Shown here: one piece after another, positions 1 through 6,419 of the stretch
Numbering within the stretch: position 1 is the stretch's first letter
How the letters are laid out: each line of letters begins with the position of its first letter
Source: Gammaproteobacteria bacterium
GTDB lineage: Bacteria > Pseudomonadota > Gammaproteobacteria > UBA6429 > Thiohalophilaceae
Length of the DNA: 64,000 nt
Reading direction: 5' to 3'
Assembly: GCA_029881995.1 (NCBI GenBank)
Contig: JAOULO010000008.1
Location: 1 to 64,000, forward strand
Program-made: the position numbers and the translations under genes
The notes under the pieces: generated by a model
Told to the model about the DNA's origin: nothing
Databases searched by the model: none
What the model saw: the letters and a program-made list of their open reading frames with translations, nothing else

Positions 1-12
1 TTGTAAAAGTTC

Positions 13-89
13 ATTGGGCTTTCTCCTTTATTCGGTTTTGTCGCCTCCCAGTTTAACCAATTTGGTTAGACTGGCGGAGAAGGCTCAAT
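13..89. repeat. Nested imperfect palindrome of unknown role
   Basis: Two nested inverted repeats are visible. Bases 48-60 pair with 62-74 (CCAGTTTAACCAA against TTGGTTAGACTGG, one G-T mismatch). Bases 13-26 pair with 76-89 at 12 of 14 positions. The inner arms resemble attC core heptamers (GTTTAAC and GTTAGAC) but sit almost back to back, unlike a normal attC. It could be a terminator, a rearranged recombination site or part of the preceding cassette, which lies off the window. Confidence 0.4.
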
Positions 90-94
90 GAGTA

Positions 95-176
95 TCAACG
101 CAATCAACCGTGACCACCCTGAGCTACGGCCTAAAAAGCAGGCCTCCACTCAGGGTGGCCACGTTATTAAATCGTT
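95..176 (+). other. attC recombination site, split by the IS1111-type insertion
   Basis: This is an imperfect palindrome with the layout of an integron attC site. The central stem is CCACCCTGAG paired with CTCAGGGTGG (111-120 with 148-157), around a small inner hairpin GGCCT/AGGCC. The left end reads TCAACG and the right end TTAAATCGTT. The right core is cut after CGTT at 176; joining it to ATGTC at 1742 restores GTTATGTC, which matches the core of the attC near 5540. It belonged to a cassette whose gene lies left of the window. Confidence 0.7.
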
Positions 177-238
177 GATATGACTTTCCGCTGTCAACAG
201 TAAAGCCGCACTCCTTCCAAATTAATTTAGAATCTCCT

Positions 239-457
239 CACCGATTTAAGATTAGGTGTGAGCACGGCACCGGTAAAACGACGGTTGTCATGCTGATATG
301 TGCGGGTTGGGTACCGCCTTACTTGTGTACGCCGCGAAGAGACCTCTCTCTAGGTTCGGGCATCATTGTTGAATGCGTAAACATTCACAAGGCACTTAAC
401 GATTTCGAGGGTGCTTCTCACCGTGGTGGCGTGCTCACACGTAATATTAAATCGGTG
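239..457 (-). ncRNA. Candidate bridge RNA region of the IS element
   Basis: The 3' non-coding end of the element contains a long inverted repeat: 239-266 pairs with 430-457 at 26 of 28 positions, enclosing about 163 nt. IS1111-group elements are known to encode their bridge RNA in this end, on the transposase strand. The position and structure fit, but the RNA boundaries and the target and donor loops are not resolved here. A 63-codon open frame at 290-481 lies inside this structure and is not supported as a gene. Confidence 0.45.
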
Positions 458-519
458 TTATGGTTATTTTGTTCTGTTTAGCCTCCTGATTATATTCTTT
501 GAACAGGCTTTGACTTTCC

Positions 520-1629
520 CTAACGCGGATAATTCACTTCTTTTGCAATCGCCCACATAAAGCCCACCAGTTCACGCGCCAGTGCAACGACGGTGACATT
601 ATGGGATTTGCCTTTTTGTTGCAGATGCCGGTAACGTTGTGTAAGTCTGAGTTGGGCACGCCAGGCAATAGCACGAATCGATAAGGGGAGCGTTTCCTGT
701 CGTTTTTGCATTTCCCGGCTGACCTTGGCCGGGAAACGATAACACCAGGCGGCCTCTATCAAGATCCGCCGTACATGCCCATTGCCGGTCTTTGTGATGC
801 GACCCCGTGTTTGACGGGGACCACTGGAATACTCTGAAGGTGTCAGGCCGAGAAAACTCATCAGTTGTTTCGGGTTTTCAAACCGACTCAGATCACCCAG
901 CTCTGAGACCACGGTGACCGCGACCGTCATCTTGACACCACGCATACTCATTAAGGCTTCCACCACGGGATACAGACGCCATTGACTTGCAAAGATCTCG
1001 ATTTGTTCATTGAGACGTTTTAACCGGTGGTCGGCTTCGGTCACGGCATTGACGTATTCCTGGAAAACGATCTGCTGTGCCGGGGAGGAGCAACTGACTT
1101 CATCGGCCAACCAACGCAGGTGTGATTCATTCCAGGCGGTTTTTCCCTGATAACGAATATCGTGCCGCAGGAGAAAAGACTTTAGGCGTTGCCGAGCGGC
1201 TTTTTGTACTAACATGGCATCTTCGCGGGCTCGGGATAAATCACGGATAGCCTCATCTTCGCGGTTGGGGACATACACAGGAGTTAGTTCACCGGCCCGT
1301 AACAGGCGGGCCAGTTGAATGGCATCACGTTTGTCAGTTTTAACCTTGTCACCCGCCTTTTTTGGAATGAGAGACGGAGCCACGACCCAGCAGGCATGAC
1401 CTTCGGATACCAAATACCTGTACAGTTCATAACCACAGGGTCCGGCCTCATAACAAAAATGCAGTACCTTGCCCTGTGAAACCAGCTTACGCAGGGCTTT
1501 ACGCATCGCATCCCGTGTCCCGCCGATTTTTCCGTAGCGTCGAACTTCCTGATTGGCCCCGTCGACTACCGCGATTTCAATGCTCTCTTTATGTACATCC
1601 ATCCCAATAAATAGTATGTTTTGATTCAT
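520..1629 (-). CDS. IS110/IS1111-family DEDD transposase
   Basis: This 369-aa protein is a transposase/recombinase of the IS110 family, which moves DNA using a RuvC-like DEDD domain and a C-terminal serine, guided by a bridge RNA. The RuvC-like motif starts at GMDVHKE (D11), followed by E61 in CYEAGPCG and D99/D102 in KTDKRDA. The C-terminal domain has the family pattern S-S-G-P-R then GRITKTGNGHVRR, with candidate nucleophile S268 or S269. The length is normal and the frame is intact. The ATG has a GGAGG ribosome-binding site 6 nt upstream, lying inside an inverted repeat. The gene runs opposite to the surrounding cassettes. Confidence 0.92.
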   Translation of the reverse strand: MNQNILFIGMDVHKESIEIAVVDGANQEVRRYGKIGGTRDAMRKALRKLVSQGKVLHFCYEAGPCGYELYRYLVSEGHACWVVAPSLIPKKAGDKVKTDKRDAIQLARLLRAGELTPVYVPNREDEAIRDLSRAREDAMLVQKAARQRLKSFLLRHDIRYQGKTAWNESHLRWLADEVSCSSPAQQIVFQEYVNAVTEADHRLKRLNEQIEIFASQWRLYPVVEALMSMRGVKMTVAVTVVSELGDLSRFENPKQLMSFLGLTPSEYSSGPRQTRGRITKTGNGHVRRILIEAAWCYRFPAKVSREMQKRQETLPLSIRAIAWRAQLRLTQRYRHLQQKGKSHNVTVVALARELVGFMWAIAKEVNYPR

Positions 1630-1721
1630 GTCGACCTCCGATCCTGTTTATTAATGGCTAAGTCCTTAATCATTATGGCTCTGACGCACTACGTTAATCC
1701 ACGCTTAGGACGGAGGTCGAC
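1630..1721 (-). promoter_or_regulatory. 11-bp inverted repeat covering the transposase ribosome-binding site
   Basis: GTCGACCTCCG at 1630-1640 is perfectly complementary to CGGAGGTCGAC at 1711-1721. On the transposase mRNA the copy next to the ATG contains the Shine-Dalgarno GGAGG. A transcript entering from outside the element would carry both arms and could fold the site shut. A transcript starting between the arms would not; a CATAAT -10-like sequence lies on that strand at 1672-1677. This is the logic of translational insulation described for other insertion sequences; here it is inference from sequence. Confidence 0.5.
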
Positions 1722-1770
1722 TCCTGTTGCGGAAAGTCATTATGTCTATGTGAATACAGATAAATAAGTT

Positions 1771-2076
1771 ATGGAAACATTACAAGAACTGAGCGAAAGA
1801 ATTGATGGCCTGATTTCATCAATTGATGAGCAAGATTTAAATGACAAAGAATTTATTAGTCATAAATATATGCTTGTTTCGCTACATGCATATACTGAAC
1901 GTGCAAAGCTCGAAAACAACATGAAAATAAAAAGTAAAAAATTATCTATTGCTAAACAATATAATGTGTATAAGTCAATGGAAGAAGCAACAAGCAAAAA
2001 AGCACATGAATTAACAACAGAAGAAATGTTTAAGGCAATTTTGGAGTGTAAAAACATGGTGTTAAGGTGTTTGTAA
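1771..2076 (+). CDS. Unknown 101-aa cassette protein
   Basis: I do not recognise this protein. It is small, Lys/Glu-rich and predicted mostly helical, with no signal peptide or membrane segment. A weak amphipathic pattern in the N-terminal half suggests a coiled coil. It is the first cassette gene after the IS insertion and is followed 6 nt past its stop by an attC site. The start ATG lies about 25 nt after the restored attC core, normal for a cassette. Base composition is markedly AT-rich, like the other cassettes and unlike the flanking chromosome. Confidence 0.6.
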   Translation: METLQELSERIDGLISSIDEQDLNDKEFISHKYMLVSLHAYTERAKLENNMKIKSKKLSIAKQYNVYKSMEEATSKKAHELTTEEMFKAILECKNMVLRCL

Positions 2077-2082
2077 AAAATC

Positions 2083-2164
2083 ACATAACAATCCAATCAA
2101 CTTCGCGCGCAAAAGGCGCGCGCCGGTCGCCGAAAAGCGGCGCCGGTTATTTTAGTCGTTATGC
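2083..2164 (+). other. attC recombination site
   Basis: The end heptamers ACATAAC (2083-2089) and GTTATGC (2158-2164) are near-complements. Between them lie two GC-rich hairpins, GCGCGC/GCGCGC and GGTCGCC paired with GGCGCC. This is a strong GC peak in an AT-rich background. It separates the 101-aa and Cys-rich cassettes. Confidence 0.7.
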
Positions 2165-2194
2165 ATACAATATAAATACCAAGCTAATAATTAT

Positions 2195-2635
2195 ATGAGC
2201 TATAAATCATGGTTTTCCAAGCACGGCGAGAAACACAGAGTTATTGTAGATAAATTGAAATCAAAGGGATTTAGCAAGGAAGGTATTGTTGATTACTTCT
2301 GCTTTGATAACATGGTTAGTTCTGAGCCTGACTTTTGTTACCTCTATGCAGAAAAGAAAAAATGTCACGATATAGATAATTTAAATTGCTATCTTTGTGC
2401 TTGTCCATTATTTCGATTTAATTCTACGGGCATAGAAAAAGTTGGCAATAAAACAGTATTTAGTTATTGCTATGTTAATTCAAAATTTGGCCATCAGGAA
2501 AATTTTGGTGATGCAATTCACCAAGATTGCTCAAAATGTATAGTTCCACATAGTAGGAAATACGCCCTAAAGAATTATAATGAAGACTGGTTTTCTATTA
2601 TGACAAGTTGCGATATAGAAGAGAAAAATGAGTAG
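2195..2635 (+). CDS. Cysteine-rich small-domain (zf-like) cassette protein
   Basis: This 146-aa protein contains a Cys-dense core, CYLCACPLF followed later by QDCSKCIVPH, which matches the pattern I know for the cysteine-rich small domain (zf-like, PF04071 type), where the residues probably bind a metal. Further cysteines are scattered through the N-terminal half. No signal peptide or membrane segment is visible. It stands alone between two attC sites. The biochemical role of the family is not established, so no function is assigned. The ATG at 2195 is about 30 nt past the attC core. Confidence 0.7.
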   Translation: MSYKSWFSKHGEKHRVIVDKLKSKGFSKEGIVDYFCFDNMVSSEPDFCYLYAEKKKCHDIDNLNCYLCACPLFRFNSTGIEKVGNKTVFSYCYVNSKFGHQENFGDAIHQDCSKCIVPHSRKYALKNYNEDWFSIMTSCDIEEKNE

Positions 2636-2643
2636 CATAAAAT

Positions 2644-2706
2644 GCATAATACGATGTTCAACATGGGCCCGCCAAACTGCGGTGGCCCATTAGCATGGCG
2701 TTATAA
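2644..2706 (+). other. attC recombination site
   Basis: The left end GCATAATACG faces the right end GCGTTATAAG. Inside, ATGGGCC (2663 onward) pairs with GGCCCAT (2684 onward). The first methionines of the following open frame lie within this site, which argues for a later start of the acetyltransferase gene. Confidence 0.65.
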
Positions 2707-2719
2707 GTCCGAGTTACCC

Positions 2720-3202
2720 ATGAAAATGAATGTAGAGACAATTCAACTCAATGCTGAAGTCGAGTCGCTGTTGGTGACGGCAGAATTACCTACAGCCGAT
2801 TTGCGCGAAGCACATAATCTTCATCTATTTGGTGTTCGTGGTGATGAGCAACTTATTGGTATTATTGGGGTAGAAGTCTATAGCTCCGCCGGGCTTCTGC
2901 GCTCTCTTGTTGTGGCTACGGCACATCGAAACGGCGGGTATGGCCGAGCGTTGGTCAGCTGTGCTGAGGAGTGGGCATCGCAGCACGGCGTAAAAGAGTT
3001 ATATCTTCTCACTACTACAGCATCCCCTTTTTTCAAGAGGCTTGGGTATAGGATAGTCCAACGTTCGGTTGCGCCATCAGCTATTGCGGATACATCCCAG
3101 TTCGCCGCGCTGTGTCCTTCGTCAGCGACATTCATGCTCAAGCCATTAATCGCTATCAAGGCGCTCCGGTCAACACAAAAAAGCAGAGTGCCTGAGCTTT
3201 AA
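2720..3202 (+). CDS. arsN2: ArsN2-like GNAT N-acetyltransferase (arsenic-resistance family)
   Basis: This is a GNAT-fold acetyltransferase that closely follows the ArsN2 pattern known from arsenic-resistance operons: LPTADL near the N terminus, LLRSLVVA then a degenerate acetyl-CoA loop (HRNGGYGRAL), LYLLTTTASPFFKRLGY, and the C-terminal QFAALCPSSATFM. The likely substrate is an organoarsenical, but this is inferred from the family only. The start is placed at the ATG at 2720 because upstream methionines are inside the attC. It is an orphan cassette with no arsR, arsB or arsC nearby. The last 17 or so residues run through a degenerate attC and are probably recombination-derived. Confidence 0.72.
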   Translation: MKMNVETIQLNAEVESLLVTAELPTADLREAHNLHLFGVRGDEQLIGIIGVEVYSSAGLLRSLVVATAHRNGGYGRALVSCAEEWASQHGVKELYLLTTTASPFFKRLGYRIVQRSVAPSAIADTSQFAALCPSSATFMLKPLIAIKALRSTQKSRVPEL

Positions 3203-3210
3203 CCTTAGCT
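3143..3210 (+). other. Degenerate attC overlapping the arsN2 3' end
   Basis: AGGCGCTC (about 3159-3166) pairs with GAGTGCCT (about 3186-3193) with one mismatch, and the right end reads CTTTAACCTTAGCT, close to the usual TTAACGTTAGC. The core G is replaced by C (CTTAGCT rather than GTTAGCT), which should impair integrase cleavage. Without this site the arsN2 and next GNAT genes would share one cassette. Confidence 0.45.
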
Positions 3211-3223
3211 GGAAAAATTAATC

Positions 3224-3649
3224 ATGGATGATCTGCATTTAGAAATATTCAAAGATGACAATTCTGAGTTAGAAAAGTACCTTTCTGACTCAATTATTAG
3301 TTACGGCATAGAGCAGTTAAAAGGAAATGAACCCAAAAAACTATATTGTTGCTATAGAAATAGCAATGGAAAAATAGTTGCCGGTATCATGGGGAGTGCA
3401 ACACTAAACTTATTTTTTGTTTCTCACTTGTTTGTAGAACCGGAGCACAGAAATAATGGATTAGGGACAAGGCTTTTATCTGAAATTGAGAAATTAGCCC
3501 ACCAAGCAGGGTGTAACACATTGAGGATAAATACTTTGAATAAAAATGCACATGATTTGTACATAAATGCAGGCTTTGAAGAAACAATTTGCATACCAGA
3601 TTATATGAATGGTTTTGACTTAGTGTATTATCACAAGAAAACCAGCTAA
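3224..3649 (+). CDS. GNAT-family N-acetyltransferase
   Basis: This 141-aa protein has the GNAT core: a strand ending in VSHLFVEPEHR, then the acetyl-CoA pyrophosphate loop NNGLGTRLL, a helix, and the C-terminal AHDLYINAGFEE. That arrangement is typical of small-molecule or peptide acetyltransferases, some of which give antibiotic resistance when carried as cassettes. The substrate cannot be told. It lies 21 nt downstream of arsN2 with only a degraded attC between, so the two may now move together. It is AT-rich like its neighbours. Confidence 0.8.
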   Translation: MDDLHLEIFKDDNSELEKYLSDSIISYGIEQLKGNEPKKLYCCYRNSNGKIVAGIMGSATLNLFFVSHLFVEPEHRNNGLGTRLLSEIEKLAHQAGCNTLRINTLNKNAHDLYINAGFEETICIPDYMNGFDLVYYHKKTS

Positions 3650-3707
3650 CAACACGCTCAAAAATGGGACCGATAATCTGCGGCGGCCCTTTATTGAAAC
3701 CTTATAC
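3644..3707 (+). other. attC recombination site with altered core
   Basis: The left end is AGCTAAC (3644-3650) and the right end CTTATAC (3701-3707), with GGG and CCG on the left pairing with CGG and CCC on the right. The right heptamer has C in place of the normally essential G, as in the preceding site. Confidence 0.5.
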
Positions 3708-3711
3708 CTAA

Positions 3712-4209
3712 ATGAAAATTAGACAAATAGAGACAAACGATGCAGAGGCCATGCTCAGTCTAAATATGAAGTTAGACACCGAGTCTGATTTCATGTTGTT
3801 TGAGCCCAGTGAAAGAGACCAATCTGTTGAGTTACAAGCCGGTTTCATTAAAAGGGCTCTTTCTCAGAATAATATTATTTGGCTCGTAGCAGAGGCAGGC
3901 GATGGTGCTTTACAAGGATATTGCGTCATTTCCGGAAAGACACAAAGAAGAGTAAAGCATGTAGGTAATTTGGTCATCGGCGTAGCCAGGCAGTATTGGT
4001 CTCAGGGTGTTGGCTTTAGTCTACTTTCGGCCATTATTGAGCAAAGTCAAGAGTTAGGATTTACCAGGTTAGAGCTTTCTGTTCGATCAGATAATCAGCG
4101 AGCAATAGCTCTTTACAAAAAGGTAGGTTTCGTAGAAGAAGGTGAGCGTAAGAGCTCACTTAACATAGCAGGTAAATATTTTAATGAGCTATACATGGCA
4201 AAGGTGTAA
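3712..4209 (+). CDS. GNAT-family N-acetyltransferase (RimI/RimJ-like)
   Basis: This complete 165-aa GNAT protein begins MKIRQIE, has VGNLVIGVARQYWSQGVG as beta-4 and the acetyl-CoA loop, then RLELSVRSDNQRAIALYKK and GFVEEG, the usual C-terminal half. Overall it resembles RimI/RimJ-type or aminoglycoside-type acetyltransferases of mobile cassettes, but no substrate can be assigned. It is flanked by an altered attC on the left and a well-formed attC on the right. The ATG follows the attC core by only a few bases. Confidence 0.82.
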   Translation: MKIRQIETNDAEAMLSLNMKLDTESDFMLFEPSERDQSVELQAGFIKRALSQNNIIWLVAEAGDGALQGYCVISGKTQRRVKHVGNLVIGVARQYWSQGVGFSLLSAIIEQSQELGFTRLELSVRSDNQRAIALYKKVGFVEEGERKSSLNIAGKYFNELYMAKV

Positions 4210-4284
4210 CAAAACGAATTTGTCGCCGCAAAAAGTGCGGCTGGGGACTCCGCTACGCTTCGGCCCCAAAGCTTAACGTTAGAC
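4204..4284 (+). other. attC recombination site (well formed)
   Basis: The left end GTGTAACAAA and the right end TTAACGTTAGAC give a textbook core GTTAGAC (4278-4284). Inside are a GCCGCAAAAAGTGCGGC hairpin and GGGG/CCCC arms. It resembles the Vibrio-type cassette repeats in layout. The left arm overlaps the stop of the preceding GNAT gene. Confidence 0.75.
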
Positions 4285-4306
4285 AAAAATACAGGAGAAA
4301 TTGTCC

Positions 4307-4888
4307 GTGTACGATAAAAAAAGTGCTTTAATGATAATCGACATGCAAAAGGATTTTGTTTTACCTGATTCACCAAGTTGCATACCTGGTGCATATGTGA
4401 CAATCCCTAATATTCAAAAGATTCTTGGTAGCTTTAGACATCATAATTTGCCAATTTTTCACATTGTTAGAGAGTATAGAGAAGACGGAAGTGATATTGA
4501 GAAGTTCCGTTTTGATGAGTTTGTAAGCGGAAGCAAATGCGCCATACCAAACACAGTAGGTTGTGAAGTGGTCGATGAATTAAAACCAGTTGATGGTGAA
4601 TATCGAATCGTTAAAAATAGATTTAGTGGTTTTATGAATACTGAGCTGGACTTAATATTAAGGCGTATTGGTGTGACAGATCTGTTTGTAACAGGTACAC
4701 AATATCCTAATTGTGTTAGAGCAACAGTTTTTGATGCAGTAGCTTTAGGGTATGACGTAACTGTTGTAACCGACGCAACATCTGCAGCCACGAAAGAAAT
4801 TGAAGCCGCCAATATCGTCGACTTAAAAAACATTGGGGTTCACTGCGTTTCAACGACTGAAACGATTGCTGATGAGTTATATGCCTGA
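4307..4888 (+). CDS. Isochorismatase-family cysteine hydrolase
   Basis: This protein of about 194 aa has the isochorismatase/nicotinamidase fold. The catalytic Asp is in LMIIDMQKDF, the catalytic Lys probably in IVKNRFSGF, and the nucleophilic Cys in GTQYPNCVRATVFDA, followed by VTVVTDATSA. Such enzymes hydrolyse amides or vinyl ethers; the substrate is unknown. AGGAG at 4293-4297 favours GTG at 4307 (9 nt spacing) over TTG at 4301 (3 nt). It forms a single-gene cassette between attC sites. Confidence 0.85.
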   Translation: MYDKKSALMIIDMQKDFVLPDSPSCIPGAYVTIPNIQKILGSFRHHNLPIFHIVREYREDGSDIEKFRFDEFVSGSKCAIPNTVGCEVVDELKPVDGEYRIVKNRFSGFMNTELDLILRRIGVTDLFVTGTQYPNCVRATVFDAVALGYDVTVVTDATSAATKEIEAANIVDLKNIGVHCVSTTETIADELYA

Positions 4889-4966
4889 CAATTACATTGT
4901 GTCACTCCCTTCGGTCATTTGGATTAGCCCTAACTGCGGGCTGGCCGCACATGTTAAACGTTATAC
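4883..4966 (+). other. attC recombination site
   Basis: The left end GCCTGAC differs by one base from the consensus GCCTAAC, and the right end is TTAAACGTTATAC with core GTTATAC (4960-4966). An inner stem AGCCC/GGGCT is visible. The left end overlaps the stop codon of the isochorismatase-like gene. Confidence 0.65.
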
Positions 4967-4982
4967 ATATTAAGACTAAATT

Positions 4983-5501
4983 ATGGACACATATGTAGTA
5001 TTGTTTAAAGGGATTAACGTTGGAGGTAAAAACCTACTTTCCATGAAAAATTTGACTGCTGCGCTTGAAAAAAATGGATATCTGAATGTTAAAACATACA
5101 TTCAAAGTGGCAATGTTGTTCTTAGAAGTAAACAACTTTTTCCAGGTGATATTTCCGAAATAGTCTCAAATAACTTTGGTTTCAAACCAGAAGTACTTGT
5201 TCTTAAAAAATCCGATTTTCTTTCATCAATTAAGCACAACCCTTTTCACCCAAATGAAGGAAAATCTGCGCATTTCTATTTTTGTAGCAAAAAACCAAAA
5301 GTGAACACAGATAAACTTGATAAGTACATTGATGATACTGAGGAATATAAGTTAATTAATAAAGTATTTTATTTACATGCTCCAAAGGGTATTGGTCGCT
5401 CCAGGCTTGTTGCTAACATAGAATCATGTTTAGGTGTTTCGGTAACGGGTAGAAATCTCAATACCATCAGAAAATTAGAGGAAATGGTGGAAAATGCATA
5501 A
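4983..5501 (+). CDS. DUF1697 domain protein
   Basis: This 172-aa protein matches the DUF1697 family from end to end: YVVLFKGINVGGKN at the start, then YIQSGNVVLRS, and a late GRSRL plus a final NTIRKLEEM. The family is common in bacteria and frequent in integron cassettes, but its biochemical role is not established. There is no signal peptide or membrane segment. The ATG begins 16 nt after the preceding attC core. Confidence 0.85.
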   Translation: MDTYVVLFKGINVGGKNLLSMKNLTAALEKNGYLNVKTYIQSGNVVLRSKQLFPGDISEIVSNNFGFKPEVLVLKKSDFLSSIKHNPFHPNEGKSAHFYFCSKKPKVNTDKLDKYIDDTEEYKLINKVFYLHAPKGIGRSRLVANIESCLGVSVTGRNLNTIRKLEEMVENA

Positions 5502-5504
5502 AAT

Positions 5505-5546
5505 GTATAACAAGACACGGGGTCTCGATAATTAAACGGTTATGTC
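5505..5546 (+). other. Short attC-like site containing the next gene's start codon
   Basis: The left end GTATAAC and the right end TTAAACGGTTATGT give a core GTTATGT, with an AGAC/GTCT stem between. At about 42 bp it is shorter than most attC sites. The ATG of the following GFA gene (5542) lies inside the right core. Confidence 0.45.
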
Positions 5547-5961
5547 TAAACAAAAATCAATCAGAGGCTCGTGTCACTGCGGTCAATGGCAAGTAAAAGT
5601 TAGAGTCGATAGATCAATGGGTGATCTAAATCCTCGTGTTTGTGATTGTAATTATTGCAGAAACCACCCTTCTGCAGTAATAAGTGATCCAGGTATGAAA
5701 ATTGATTTAACTGGTGGCGAATATACATTCGACCAAAATGGTGATCGCCAGGCTAAGTTCTTTCGTTGCAATTACTGTGGTGACTTACTAGTCGTTGGTT
5801 GTAATATAGACGGTGAATTGCGCGGTGCCGTTAATTCAGGTTTATTTGGCGAAACTTATCGGTTTGGTGAACCTGTTCAAATTCAGCCTTGGTTGTTGAG
5901 TAGCAAAGAAAGATTGGCGCGTTGGGGTAAACTTTGGGGTTATTTATATGGGGTTGAATAA
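5542..5961 (+). CDS. GFA/CENP-V-type zinc-binding protein
   Basis: This 139-aa protein has the GFA (glutathione-dependent formaldehyde-activating-like) fold with its zinc-binding cysteines: GSCHCGQ near the N terminus, CDCNYCR in the middle and FFRCNYCGDLLVVG. The family name comes from a proposed role with formaldehyde and glutathione, but most members are uncharacterised. Its ATG is embedded in the attC core, so its translation start is formed by recombination of the cassette junction. It is a single-gene cassette. Confidence 0.8.
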   Translation: MSKQKSIRGSCHCGQWQVKVRVDRSMGDLNPRVCDCNYCRNHPSAVISDPGMKIDLTGGEYTFDQNGDRQAKFFRCNYCGDLLVVGCNIDGELRGAVNSGLFGETYRFGEPVQIQPWLLSSKERLARWGKLWGYLYGVE

Positions 5962-5971
5962 ACATGATGAG

Positions 5972-6052
5972 GTCATAACCATGACCGCCACCATGAGATA
6001 CGGCCAAAATGACAGATCTCCACTTACGACGTCACGTTATTGAAGCATTATA
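5972..6052 (+). other. Degenerate attC recombination site
   Basis: The left end GTCATAAC faces ACGTTATTGAAGCATTATA, with GAGAT/ATCTC as a central stem. The right core reads CATTATA and lacks the G of GTT. The arm ACGTTATT resembles the split attC at 95-176. Confidence 0.45.
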
Positions 6053-6071
6053 TTTACAAAGGGAAGAATAA

Positions 6072-6410
6072 ATGACTATAAACCTTTTATTAAAATGTCA
6101 TGATGTAGATACAACAAAGTCATTTTATGAAGAAATATTGGAATTTGATGTTTCCGATAATGCCAACAACACATGTACTGTAGAAAAAGAAGGTGGAGCT
6201 ATTATTTTTACAAGTGAAGAATTATGGTCAGGGTATCCAAAATGCACAGGAACAATATATTTCTTTCTTGAAGATGTTGATAAATATTATAATTCAATAA
6301 AGGACAAAGCTATAATTTTGTGGCCATTAGAAAATACTTCTTATGGTACAAGGGAGTTTGGTGTTAAGGATTATGATGAATATCGTTTGGCGTTTGCACA
6401 AAAATCATAG
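6072..6410 (+). CDS. VOC/glyoxalase-fold protein (first of a pair)
   Basis: This 112-aa single-domain protein has the vicinal-oxygen-chelate fold pattern: INLLLKCHDVDTTKSFYEE at the N terminus, TIYFFLEDVDKYY at mid-length and YGTREFGVKDYDEYRLAFA at the C terminus. Family members include glyoxalases, bleomycin-binding proteins and fosfomycin-modifying enzymes. Metal-ligand positions look incomplete, so a binding role is possible; the substrate is unknown. A GGGAAG ribosome-binding site precedes the ATG. The stop is 9 nt before the second VOC gene, so the two are probably co-translated and may form a heterodimer. Confidence 0.75.
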   Translation: MTINLLLKCHDVDTTKSFYEEILEFDVSDNANNTCTVEKEGGAIIFTSEELWSGYPKCTGTIYFFLEDVDKYYNSIKDKAIILWPLENTSYGTREFGVKDYDEYRLAFAQKS

Positions 6411-6419
6411 AGGGTGTTT

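Larger units (their letters stand above)
177..1741 (-). mobile_element. IS110-family element, IS1111 group, inserted in an attC core
   Basis: A perfect 12-bp inverted repeat (ATGACTTTCCGC at 180-191, its complement at 1729-1740) brackets one DEDD transposase gene and about 330 bp of non-coding DNA beyond the transposase stop. Short tails outside the repeats, lack of an obvious target duplication, and placement exactly in an attC core fit the IS1111-attC elements known to target cassette recombination sites. The exact ends are uncertain by a few bases. A second partial copy of the terminal motif (TGACTTTCC, about 510-518) lies just past the transposase stop; an element ending there would be only about 1.23 kb, shorter than is usual for the group. 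Confidence 0.75.

Noticed and set aside
290..481. 63-codon open frame upstream of the IS transposase end
   Set aside because: It lies within the long inverted repeat of the IS non-coding end, has no ribosome-binding site and no recognisable product.
510..1740. Shorter IS with its left end at the TGACTTTCC copy near the transposase stop
   Set aside because: Only 9 bp match, it would leave out the non-coding end typical of the group, and it does not restore an attC.
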